Positions 1 to 9,690 of a stretch of DNA of 64,000 bases are shown piece after piece. Origin of the DNA: Luzula sylvatica (lineage: Eukaryota > Streptophyta > Magnoliopsida > Poales > Juncaceae); the NCBI GenBank assembly GCA_946800325.1, contig OX326959.1:8638501-8702500 (forward strand), given 5' to 3'. The notes beneath the pieces are model-generated. The model was not told the DNA's origin, did no database searches, and was given only the letters and a program-made list of their open reading frames with translations. Both the position numbers and the translations under genes were made by a program. The stretch's first letter is position 1, and each line of letters begins with the position of its first letter.

Positions 1-309
1 CTGATTATGAACTGGATCTCAAGATCTGACCGTTGGATCGCAATCATCTTCTCGTCCAATGAGAATCTAATGGCCAATACTCTCCCTTCAGATATATAAT
101 CCGAATCTGGTGGACTGTTTGGCGTTGATGACCTGATTTTCCATGATAGTACATGAAACAAATAAAAAATATGAAACTGAAATTAGTATTCGTGATATTT
201 TGAGGTTTTGTAAGGGAACCAACGAATTACACCAAAATAGTCGACATTGACAATGAATTAGTTATTTGTACCTTCTCAGAAGAAGGGGAGAGAAGAAATT
301 CGGTGCCAT

Positions 310-392
310 CATCGTAGAATAATCCACTTGTTTGGGGAAAATGCATCGTAGAATAATCCACTTGTTTCGGGAATAATCCACTTGTTTCGGGA
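310..392. repeat. Short direct repeats inside the CACTA element
   Basis: The phrase AATAATCCACTTGTTT occurs three times in about 80 bp, followed by GGGG or CGGG. A short GA run (about 396-410) follows. This is local slippage-type repetition with no visible coding meaning. Confidence 0.8.
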
Positions 393-504
393 ATATAGAG
401 AGAGAGAGAGTGGAAGAAAGGGACACACCTGGTAGGCCGGAGTTGTGGGGATGCAGTAGAGACGACGGAGAGTAGAGAGGCGAGGAGGGCTGGAGTACCG
501 AGAC

Positions 505-612
505 GCCGCTAGGTTTTGACGAGAGGAGAGGATGGACAGTTGAGAGATAAAGCCGCTAGGTTTTGACGAGAGGAGAGGATGGAGAGTAGAGAGCCGAAGC
601 CGCTAGGTTTTT
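505..612. repeat. About 47-bp tandem repeat in the CACTA end
   Basis: The unit beginning GCCGCTAGGTTTT starts at 505, 552 and 599. The first two copies share a further GACGAGAGGAGAGGATGGA, and the third is cut short. This is a minisatellite just inside the subterminal repeat zone. Confidence 0.85.
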
Positions 613-619
613 CATGTTT

Positions 620-880
620 TATTTTCCCCGGCGGTGACTACGAATACCGCCGGTAATAACACACATTCTTATTTTTAGTGGCGGTACATAGTAATACCGC
701 CGGTGAAATAAATTTAAAAAATAAAAAATAATATTCCAGCAGCGATGTTTAGCATTTTCACTGGCGGTACATAGTAATACCGTCGGTAAAAGTCATTTTC
801 AGTGGAGGTGATAGTTTTCAGTGGCGGTACCGTCGGTGATACTAATTTCAGTGGGGGTACCGCCACTGATATTTTAGCAC
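620..880. repeat. CACTA subterminal repeat cluster
   Basis: At least five imperfect copies of a module built from GGCGGTA and its complement TACCGCC or TACCGTC are visible, near 630, 680, 764, 821 and 845. They are separated by AT-rich spacers such as CATTTTCAGTG. Clusters of short, mixed-orientation repeats next to the terminal repeat are a hallmark of CACTA elements and are the known binding sites of the transposase in this superfamily. Binding here is inferred. Confidence 0.75.
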
Positions 881-892
881 CGTCGCTGAAAA

Positions 893-909
893 CCTGATTT
901 CTAGTAGTG
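893..909 (-). repeat. CACTA terminal inverted repeat
   Basis: The minus strand reads CACTACTAGAAATCAGG from 909 inward. The CACTACTAGAAA start is shared by many plant CACTA transposons. It fixes the element boundary at 909/910, directly against satellite DNA. Confidence 0.8.
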
Positions 910-1938
910 CTTCCTTCCTACAAACCCACTAACAAAGTAACTAAGTAACTAATAAATTAACTAACTAACTAACTAACAACTAACTAACTAACAAACTAAC
1001 TAAGTAACTAACAAACTAAATAACTAACTACTAGCTAACTAACTAACAAATTAACTAACTAACTAACTAACTACTAGGGAACAAACTATCTAACTATCTA
1101 ACTATCTAACTATCTAACTAACTAAATAACTACCTTCCTACATACCCACTAAGTAACGAACAAACCAACTAACTAACTAACTAACTAACTTACTACAAGC
1201 TAACTAACTAACTAATTAATTAACTAACTAACTAATTAACTAACTAACTAACTACCTTCATACGTACCCACTAACTAACTAACTACCTTCCAATATACCC
1301 ACTAACAAACCAACAAACTAACTAACTAACTAATTATCTAACCAACTAATTGACTAACTAACTAACTGACTACACGCTAACTAACTAACTAACTAAATAA
1401 ATAACTAAGTAACTAACTAACTAATTAACTAATTAACTAACTAACTAACTAATTAACTATCAAAAAAACTAACTAACTAACTAACTAAACAACTCACTAA
1501 TTAACTAACTAACTACTTACTAACTTACTAGCTTACTTACTAACTAACTAATTAACTAACTAAATAACTAACTAATTAAGGAACTAACTACTAGCTAACT
1601 TACTAGCTTACTTACTAAATAACTAATTAACTAACTACCATCCTACAAACCCACTAACTTACTAAATAAATAACTCACTAACTAACTAACGATCTTCCCA
1701 CATACCTATTAACTAACGAACTAACTACCTAGTGAACTACTTACCCACTAACTAACTAACTAACTAGCTAGCTAGCAAACTAACTAACGAACTAACTAAC
1801 TAACTAAATAACTTACTTGTGAACTATCTAACAAACTAACTACAAGATAACCAACTAACTAACTCACTAACTAACTAATTAACTAACTATCCAACTAACT
1901 AACTAACTACCATCTTACATACATATTAACTAACTAAC
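910..1938 (-). repeat. CTAA-phase tetranucleotide satellite
   Basis: Degenerate (CTAA)n on the plus strand, equivalent to (TTAG)n on the minus strand. It is interspersed with TACCTTCCTACATACCCACTAA islands, the complement of the islands in the TTAG blocks. No gene is present, because each frame meets a stop within four codons of perfect repeat. The CACTA end bounds it on the left and a solo LTR on the right. Confidence 0.95.
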
Positions 1939-3191
1939 TGATGTGAGGCAAATGGAACACGTTTTACGAGTCTTATTTAGGGATTTTAGCTCTTGTGAAG
2001 TTATATTCTATGCTTTTATGATACATATTTCAAACATCATGAATATTTCTACACTAATGTGTTCTTTGCCCATTTTCAGGAGATAGAGGAATAATTTGGG
2101 AATTTGGTCAGCACCATTGCCTCCGGAACGCCGAAGACAGTCAAAACAATATATCACATCGATATATTCGGTGAAAGATCGAGGCAGGAAAGGCAAAAAC
2201 AAAAGAAGAAGATCACCAAACTGCTGCAACGCACAGGGGCAACAATGGGCCTGGCCGCAGAGACAAAATTCACAGCCCACGCAAGCAAATCTCACAGCCC
2301 ACGCCTAGCCCCAGCTCTCAGCCCATGCACAAGCCCCAACAAGCTAATTTGTTGACTTCTTTAGATTGATTTGTGGGCTCCTTTAGATTGATTTGTTGCC
2401 TTCTTAGTTGATTTATTGCTCCCCAAAACCTTCCATAATTACCCTTTCCAATCAAGAGGAGTATCAAGCCTATAAATAAGACCCTAAGGCCAAGGGCAAA
2501 TGATCTCTCCCCCCCCCCCCCCCCTTTTCTCTCCCCTTTGGGGGCAAGCTCTCTACCATCTCTCTCCACAAACTCTTCTAAGAAACAAACAAGATTCAAC
2601 CAAGAACCGTGAAATTCAAGACCAACTCTTTGGTAGAGGCGATCTCGCCCTAAGGTTGTACGTTAAGAAATTGGAGTTAAGGCGTTCTTGCTCCATCTCA
2701 ACACAAGGAATGGATCGGTCATTCGTGCGGAAGGCGTTCTTCGACGAATTGAAGAGGATCCGCGTGAGAAGAAACGGAGACTCGAGTTGGCGTTCAACCG
2801 GATCGACGGGAAGGCATCGACCCAAGTCACTAGGCGTTCTAGGGCTTGATTAGGTGGTTTTTTCTTTTATTTCAGTTTTTGGTTGTGATTATTTTAATAA
2901 ATTCTTGTGTTGATTAATAAACTTGAGATTGAATTGAGTTCTTTTGCTTTCTTTAAAAAATTTCTTTTGTTCTAAACTTTTTTCCATGCTCCCTTCCCAA
3001 ACTGAAAATCTTTAATTTAAGTTCTTATATTCTTGCTTGTTTGATTCGTAATTTCAACGCATACGCTCCTTGTGGACGAACATGCATATTTACCCTGTCC
3101 AAAACACTTACAAATACTCGTTTGATTTTCGGGATTTCAAAACAACGACAATAATTACGCATTTTAATCGTGATCGAAATTCCCGTCATCA
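1939..3191 (+). mobile_element. Solo LTR of a Ty3/gypsy-family retrotransposon (copy 1)
   Basis: The element runs from TGATGTGAGGCAAATGG to CCCGTCATCA, giving TGATG/CATCA ends as in an LTR, and is 1253 bp long. The flanks on both sides read CTAAC, consistent with a 5-bp target duplication, although this is weak evidence inside CTAA repeats. There is no primer binding site or internal region; satellite resumes at once, so this is a solo LTR. The first 1040 bp closely match the LTR at 3307-4856, while the last 212 bp (from 2980) are strongly diverged. A TATA box (2471-2478) and a 16-base C run (2509-2524) lie in the promoter and leader part. The open frames inside it are not conserved genes. 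Confidence 0.85.
2471..2478 (+). promoter_or_regulatory. LTR TATA box (copy 1)
   Basis: TATAAATA lies mid-LTR, as expected at the U3/R boundary. The same motif in the same context occurs in the second copy at 3859-3866. Confidence 0.65.
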
Positions 3192-3251
3192 CTAACCAAT
3201 TAACAAACAAACTAACTAACTAACTAACTAACTACTAGCTAACTAACTAAA

Positions 3252-3284
<33 letters not shown>

Positions 3285-3306
3285 CACTAACCAATTAATA
3301 GTTATT
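3192..3306 (-). repeat. CTAA satellite between two LTRs
   Basis: A short stretch of CTAA repeats separates the solo LTR from the next element. It shows that the two LTRs inserted separately or were separated by satellite rearrangement, rather than being the two ends of one element. Confidence 0.9.
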
Positions 3307-4856
3307 TGATGTGAGGCAAATGGAACACGTTTTACGAGTCTTATTTAGGGATTTTAGCCCTTGTGAAGTTATATTCTATGCTTTAATGATACATATTTCA
3401 AACATCATGAATATTTCTACACTAATGTGTTCTTTGCCCATTTCCAGCAGATAGAAAAATAATTTGGGGATTTGGTCCGCACCATTGCCTCCGGCATGCC
3501 GAAGATAGTCAAAACGATATATCACATCGATATATTCGGTGAAGGATCGAGGCGGGAAAGGCAAAAACAAAAGAAGAAGATCACCAAATTGCTGCAACGC
3601 ACAGGGCCTGGCCGCAGAGGCAAAATTCACAGCCCACGCAGGCAAAATTCACAGCCCACGCCTAGCCCCAGCTCTCAGCCCATGCACAAGCCCCAACCAG
3701 CTAATTTGTTGCCTTCTTTAGATTGATTTGTGGCCTCTTTAGATTGATTTGTTGCCTTCTTAGTTGATTTGTTGCTCCCCAAAACCTTTCATTTCTCCCT
3801 CATCCAGCCCCAAAACCTTCCATATCTCCCTCAACCAATCAGAAGACACCATGAAGCCTATAAATAAGACCCTAAGGCCAAGGGCAAATCATCTCTCCTG
3901 CCCCCCCCCCCCCCCCCTTTCTCTCCCCTTTGGGGGCCAGCTCTCTACCATCTCTCTCCACAAACTCTTCCAAGAAACAAACAAGATTCAACCAAGAACC
4001 GTGAAATTCAAGACCAACTCTTTGGTAGAGGCGTTCTCGCCCTAGGGTTGTACGTGAAGAAATTGGAGTTAAGGCGTTCTTGCTCCATCTCGACACAAGG
4101 AAAGGATCGGTCATTCGTGCGGAAGGCGTTCTTCGACGAATTGAAGAGGATCCGCGTGAGAAGAAACGGAGACTCGAGTTGGCGTTCAACCGGATCGACG
4201 GAAAGGCATCGACACAAGTCACTAGGCGTTCTAGGGCTTGATTAGGTGGTTTCTTTCTTTTATTTCAGTTTTTGGTTGTGATTCTTTTAATAAATTCTTG
4301 TGTTGATTAATAAACTTGAGATTGAATTGAGTTCTTTTGCTTTCTTTAAATATTTTCTTTTGTTCTAAACTTGTCAATTTTCACGATCCGTTCCAAATAT
4401 GGAAAGTTAAATTTGTTTCTTTCATTGCGTAGATCTTGATTTCTAGTTTCGGGAACTTTTTGAATCGTTAAAGTTCATGAAATATTTGAATTGATATGAA
4501 TTTTTGAAAACTGTCACTTAAACTGAAAACCTGCTGTTTCCAGAGATTTTTTTTCAGAGACCTGATTGTAATTCGTTAATAACTTTTTATTCCGTTGTCC
4601 AAATTGTTTGAAATTTTAGGATAAATTTTATAATATTCAGACCTCTCTCTAGAAAAATTTTCATTAATTTTGGAAACTTTGAAATAATTATTTTAAAGAT
4701 CTGAAGTTTAATCATATTTTGACGCAATAGCTCCCTGTGGAACGAATCCTTACATACTTACTCTATACAATCTTTAGAATTCACATGTTTCTTGTTTTAT
4801 TTATGGTGTTTTTATTCAACGATATAACCTAAGTGTTAGCCAAAAACCCGTCATCA
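3307..4856 (+). repeat. 5' LTR (copy 2), 1550 bp
   Basis: It starts TGATGTGAGGC and ends CGTCATCA, and is followed by AAA and a primer binding site, so it is the 5' LTR of its element. It contains a TATA box (3859-3866), a 17-base C run (3901-3917) and, near its end, GACGCAATAGCTCCCTGTGG. The last motif is shared with the LTRs at 46 kb and 61 kb in the opposite orientation. A short duplicated CCCCAAAACCTT segment near 3776-3822 is absent from the solo LTR. Confidence 0.88.
3859..3866 (+). promoter_or_regulatory. LTR TATA box (copy 2)
   Basis: TATAAATA lies about 550 bp into the LTR, in the same position and context as in the solo LTR. It likely marks the start of the R region. Confidence 0.65.
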
Positions 4857-4859
4857 AAA

Positions 4860-4877
4860 TGGCGCCGCTGCCGGGGA
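4860..4877 (+). other. Primer binding site, tRNA-Asp type
   Basis: TGGCGCCGCTGCCGGGGA follows the LTR after a 3-bp spacer. From memory, the 3' end of plant tRNA-Asp is complementary to TGGCGCCGTTGCCGGGGA, so 17 of 18 positions would pair. This primer type is common in Athila-like and related gypsy elements. The same 18 bases occur at 46021-46038 on the minus strand. Confidence 0.85.
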
Positions 4878-5003
4878 GCAATGTTTAAGTCGAAATTATA
4901 AATCATACTTGCAATCTTGAGTGTTATTGGAAATCGATTTGATATATTTGAACTTGATATTTCACTCATTGTGAGAATTTTTCTTTTTTTTGCAAGGTAC
5001 AAG

Positions 5004-6044
5004 ATGGACAATCAAGAGAGACCTTTAACGCTTCGGGAAGGGATGCAACTAGCGAAGATCGAAAGGGGATATCCCGAATCCATGTCGGACCAAGATTTCA
5101 TAGAGAAAGAAATTTCTCGATTGGAGCTAGAAGAGTAAGAATTGAGAGAGGAAGAAGACGAACTCCTCTCAATGATTCCACCAAATTCCACCGACGAAGC
5201 TTTCCGATACGAAAACGACATAAACCCCATAGACGAATCTCAACTCGAAATCGAAAACCAAAATTCACCCTTTCAATTCCAAAACGACGATCAATACCAA
5301 GAATTGAAAAGAATGATGGAGGAAATGATGGCAATGATGCAAGATTTTAGCCAAAAATATTCCAAAGAAGAGATCGTAGAGATTGAAAGTGGCATGAGTT
5401 CAAGTGTGGGGGGATTCGAAGAAGGCATCGAGCTAAGGTCCACTATTTCTCTCATTCCAATAGACGAACCTCCCCCACGCGAACACGAATTCCCAAAAGC
5501 CAAAGGATTCGAGCTAATCAGAGACCCGATTTACGATGACTACACGGATGAATACAAATTCAAATTCGAGAGTTCAAGTATGGGAGGATTCGAAGAAAGC
5601 ATCGAGACGGTCTTGAAAGAAGAAGAAAAGGAGTCCGTAGACTCAACTCTCCAAATGGTGATCCAACTTACTCGAAACGACGAAACCAAGCAAGAAGAAA
5701 ACTCTCCAACTCTCCAAGGTGAATTCTTTCCATTTAGCATCGATTTAAATTCAAATAAGAACTATGATGCCTCTCATGAAAGAATTTCTAGTTGTGTAGA
5801 TTTATCAAGAAAAACAAATAACATCGAGACACTGACGCCACTTACCACTCCGCTTCGCCAAAGACCTGTATACAAATTGATTCGAAGCGAGATAAGGATG
5901 CCCTTGGAGCCAATTTTGACATGCGCAAAACGATTAAACCAAGCATTGAGTGCCATATTCTCCAACGTTTCGAAAGGAGCACTCCGAGGCGGTCGAAAAA
6001 GAGCGATCCAAGTGAGCTCCTCGTTCAACTTTCAAGGAGGGTAA
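5004..6044 (+). pseudogene. Unrecognised acidic ORF of the non-autonomous element, one internal stop
   Basis: The frame opens with ATG at 5004 (MDNQERPLTLREG) and has 346 sense positions, with a TAA at codon 45 (5136-5138). The remaining 300 codons are open. I do not recognise a family. The product is rich in Glu and Asp with a probable coiled-coil or Met-rich helix (LKRMMEEMMAMMQ, about residues 101-113). A duplicated motif, GGFEEGIE and GGFEESIE, lies 58 residues apart (about 136 and 194) and is encoded by a 174-bp direct repeat. A short basic stretch (GGRKRA) lies near the C-terminus. The segment PLEPILTCAKRLNQAL faintly recalls the PMTRARAKRLKEALN tail of gypsy polyproteins, which is a guess. 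There is no zinc knuckle and no protease motif. Confidence 0.6.
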
Positions 6045-6054
6045 CACCGGCATG

Positions 6055-6124
6055 GTCGAGCTTGAGACCAATAAACGAGAGCGCTAGCGAGGGAGGCAAA
6101 CCCACGCATCAAAGGTTGTATCTT
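6055..6124 (+). other. Post-integrase sequence shared with the right-hand gypsy element
   Basis: The stretch containing GAGCGCTAGCGAGGGAGGCA and CCCACGCATCAAAGGTTGTA matches, with few differences, the minus strand of 63773-63840. There it lies just downstream of the integrase stop codon. This ties the element to that gypsy family and shows that its ORF sits directly upstream of the 3' spacer. Confidence 0.85.
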
Positions 6125-6197
6125 TTCATTACCCTATTTTTACATTTTATATGTATGTAACATATAGTAGTTAGTTCGTTAATTTCTTAGTTAGTTA

Positions 6198-6431
6198 ATA
6201 TGTATGTAACATGTTAGTCAAAGTTAGTTCGTTCGTTAGTTAATTAGTTAGTTAGTTAGTTAGTTAGTTAGTGAGTTGGTTATATAGTAGTTAGTTCGTT
6301 AGATAGTTCACAAGTTAGTAATTTATATAGTTAGACAGTTAGTTAGCTAGTTAGTTAGCAAGTTAGTTAGTTAGTGGGTATGTAAGGAGGTAGTTTGTTA
6401 GTTAGTTAATAGGTATGTAGGAAGATCGTTT

Positions 6432-6463
<32 letters not shown>

Positions 6464-6677
6464 TTTAGTTAGTTAGTGGGTTTGCAGGAAGGTAGTTAGT
6501 TAATTAGCTAGTTAGGTAGGTATGTAGATAGTTAGTTAATAAGTATGTATGAAGGTAGTTAGTTAGTTAGTTAGTTAGTTAGTTAATTAGTTAGCTAGTA
6601 TGTTAGTTAGTTAGTTAATGGGTATGTAGGAAGGTAGTTAGTTTGTTAGTTAGTTAATTAATAGGTCTGTAGGATGG

Positions 6678-6715
<38 letters not shown>

Positions 6716-7084
6716 TTTAGTTAGTTAGTTAGTTGTTAGTTGATAGTTAATTAGTTAGTTAGGTAGTTAGTTAATTGGTTAGTTAGGTAGGTATGTAGGT
6801 AGTTAGTTAATAAGTATGTAGGAAGGTGGTTAGTTAGTTATTGGGTGCGCAGGAAGGTAGTTAATTAGTTAGTTAATTTGTTAGTTAGTTAGTTAATTAA
6901 TTGGTTAGTTAGTTAGTTTGCTAGTAGTTAGTTAGTTGGTATGTAGGAAGGTAGTTAGTTAGTTAGTTAGTTAGTTAATTAATAGGTCTGTAGGATGGTA
7001 GTTAGTTCGTTAGTTAGTGGGTATGCAGGAAGGTAGTTATTTAGTTAGTTAGATAGTTAGATAGTTAGTTAGTTAGTTCTCTAG

Positions 7085-7122
<38 letters not shown>

Positions 7123-7154
7123 ATTAGTTAGTTGGTTACCTAGTAGTTAGTTAT

Positions 7155-7188
<34 letters not shown>

Positions 7189-7669
7189 GTTAGTTAGTTA
7201 GTTAATTAGATAGTTACTTAGTTTCTTAGTTAGTGGGTTTGTAGGTAGGTAGTTACTTAATTAGTTAGTTAGGTAGTTAGTTATTTAGTTAGTTAGTTAA
7301 TAAGTATGTATGAAAGTAGTTAGTTAGTTAGTTAGAATGTTAGTTAGTTAATTAGCTAGTTAGTAAGTTAGCTAGTAGTTAGTTAGTTAATTAGTTAGGT
7401 ATTTAGTTAGTTAGTTATTTAGTTAGTTAGTTAGTCAGTTTGTTAGTTAGGTAGTTAGTTAGTTAGTTAGTTAGTTTGTTAGTATGTTCGTTTGATTAGT
7501 GGGTATGTAGGAAGGTAGATGTAAGTTAGTTAGTTAGTCAATTAGTTAGTGAGTTAGTTAGTTAGTTAGTTAATATGTATGTAAGAAGGTTGTTAGTTAG
7601 TTAGTTAGATAGTTACTAAATTAGCTAGTTATCTAGTAGTTAGTTAGTTTGTTAGTGAGTTTGTTAGTA

Positions 7670-7710
<41 letters not shown>

Positions 7711-7786
7711 ATAAGTATGTAATCAGCTTGTTAGTTAGTTAGTTAGTTAGTTAGTTTGTTAATTAGTTAGTTAGTAAGTTAGCTAG

Positions 7787-7820
<34 letters not shown>

Positions 7821-8099
7821 ATTAGTTTGTTATTAGTTAGTTAATTAGTTAGTTAGTAAGTTAACTACTAAGTTAGCTAGTAGTGAGTTAGTTAATTAGT
7901 TAGTTGTTTAGTTAGTTAGTTTGTTTGTTTGTTTGTTAGTTAATTAGTCAGTTAGTTAGTTAATTAGTTAATTAGTTAGTTAGTTTGTTTGTTAGTTATT
8001 TAGTGGGTATCTAGGAAGGTAGTTAGTGAGTTAGTTAGTTAGTTGGTTAATAAGTTAGTTAGTTAGTTAGTTAGTTAGTTAGCTAGAAGTCGGTTAGTA

Positions 8100-8130
<31 letters not shown>

Positions 8131-8626
8131 GGGTATGTAGGAAGGTAGTTAGTTAGTTAGTGGGTACGTAGGAAGGTAGTTAGTTAGTTAGTTAATTAAT
8201 AAGTTTGTTAGTTATTTTGCTAGTAGTTAGTTAGTTAGTTAGTGGGTATGTAGGAAGGTAGTTTGTTAGTTAGTTAGTTAGTTAGTTAGTTAATTAATAG
8301 GTATGTAGGATGGTAGTTAGTTAATTAGTTAGTTAGCTAGCTAGCTAGTAGTTAGTTAGCTAGTTAGTTAGGTAGTTAGTTAGTTACCTAGTTAGTTAGT
8401 TAATATATATGTAAGATGGTAGTTAGTTAGTTAGTTCGATAGTTAGTTAATTCGTTAGTTAGTTAGTTAGTTGGTTGGTTATCTAGTAGTTAGTTAGTTA
8501 GATAGTTCACAGGTTAAAGATTTTGTTAGTTAGTCAGTTAGTTAGCTAGCTAGCAAGTTAGTTAGTTAGTTAGTGGGTAAGTAAGGAGGTAGTTAGTTAG
8601 TTAGTTAATAGGTATGTAGGAAGATC

Positions 8627-8658
<32 letters not shown>

Positions 8659-8848
8659 ATTAGTTTGTCAGTTATTTAGTTAGTTAGTTACTTAGCATGT
8701 AGTTAGTTAGTTAGTAAGTCAATTAGTTGGTTAGTTAATAAGTTAGTTAGTTAGTTAGTTGGTTAGTTAGTGGGTTTGTAGCAAGGTAGTTAGTTAGTTA
8801 GTGGGTACGTATGAAGGTAGTTAATTAGTTAGTTAGTTTGTTAATTAA

Positions 8849-8885
<37 letters not shown>

Positions 8886-9041
8886 CAGGTTGTTTGTAGT
8901 AAGTTCGTTAGTTAGTTAGTTAGTTGGTTTGTTCGTTAGTTAGTTAATTAGTTAGTTAGTAAGTTAGCTAGTAGTTAGTTAGTTAATTTGTTAGTTATTT
9001 AGTCAGTTAGTTATTTAGTTAGTTAGTTAGTTAGTCAGTTT

Positions 9042-9073
<32 letters not shown>

Positions 9074-9690
9074 CTTAGCTAGTAGTCGGTTAGTAAGTTA
9101 GTTAGTTAGTTTGTTAGTTAGTTAGTGGTATGTAAGAAGGTAGTTAGTTAGTTAGTGGGTACGTAGGAAGGTAGTTAGTTAGTTAGTTAATTAGTTAGTT
9201 AGTTAGTTTATTAATAAGTTAGTTAGTTATTTTGCTAGTAATTAGTTAGTTAGTTAGTGGGTATGTAGGAAGGTAGTTAGTTAGTTAATTAATAGGTATG
9301 TAGGATGGTAGTTAGTTATTTAGTTAGTTAGTTAGTTATTTAGTTAGTTAGCTAGTAGTTAGTTAGTTAGTTACTTAGTTACTTAGTTAGTTAATTAGTT
9401 AGTTAGTTAATTTGTCAGTTATTTAGTTATTTAGTTTGATACCGTGTAGTTAGTTAGTCTGTTAGTCAATTGGTTGGTTAGTTAATTAGTTAGTTAGGAA
9501 GTTAGTTAGTTAGTTAGCTTGTAGTAACTTAGTTAGTTAGTTAGTTAGCTAGTTAGTTGGTTTGTTCGTTAGTTAGTGGGTATGTAGAAAGGTAGTTGTT
9601 AGTTAGTTCGTTAGTTAGTTAATTAGTTAGTTAGTTAGTTAGTAGTTAGTTAGTTAGTTAGTTAGTTAATTAGTTAGTTACTCAATTCGT
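6198..9690 (+). repeat. Left copy of a long-range satellite duplication
   Basis: Rare variants in order, ATGTTAGTCAAAG (6211), GGTTATATAG (6278) and TTTGATACCGTGTAG (about 9436), recur in the same order at 25854, 25921 and about 27421. The offset is about 19.64 kb at the start and about 17.99 kb at the end, so the right copy lacks about 1.65 kb. Confidence 0.75.

Larger units (their letters stand above)
1..909 (-). mobile_element. CACTA (En/Spm) DNA transposon, one terminal part
   Basis: Read on the minus strand, the junction with the satellite at 909 begins CACTACTAGAAATC, the terminal inverted repeat typical of plant CACTA transposons. Immediately inside it (about 620-880) lie several imperfect copies of short GGCGGTA/TACCGCC motifs, as expected for the subterminal repeats that bind the CACTA transposase. 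The other end and any transposase lie left of the window, so only one end is seen. CACTA elements make 3-bp target duplications; the outer 3 bp here are CTT (910-912), but the partner cannot be checked. Bases 1-300 show no recognisable gene and could be element interior or captured DNA. Superfamily assignment rests on the terminal motif plus the subterminal repeats. Confidence 0.8.
3307..6130 (+). mobile_element. Non-autonomous gypsy-family element: 5' LTR, primer site, novel ORF, truncated
   Basis: The order is LTR (3307-4856), primer binding site (4860-4877), leader, an ORF with one internal stop (5004-6044), and a tail (6055-6124). The tail matches the minus-strand sequence just downstream of the integrase stop in the right-hand element (63773-63840). 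No reverse transcriptase, RNase H or integrase is seen between primer site and tail, only about 1.1 kb. This suggests a derivative that kept the cis-acting ends and replaced or lost gag-pol. It stops in satellite near 6130-6145 before any 3' LTR. The satellite reads CTAA on its left and TTAG on its right. An internally deleted autonomous copy remains possible. Confidence 0.75.

Noticed and set aside
2008..2853. Several 60-117 codon frames in the solo LTR
   Set aside because: Overlapping frames on both strands in U3/R sequence, partly running through the C homopolymer. The second LTR copy shows frame changes, so no protein-coding constraint is visible.
1939..4856. The two left LTRs as the two ends of one element
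   Set aside because: They are separated by only 115 bp of satellite. The first is followed by satellite rather than a primer site, and their U5 ends differ strongly.
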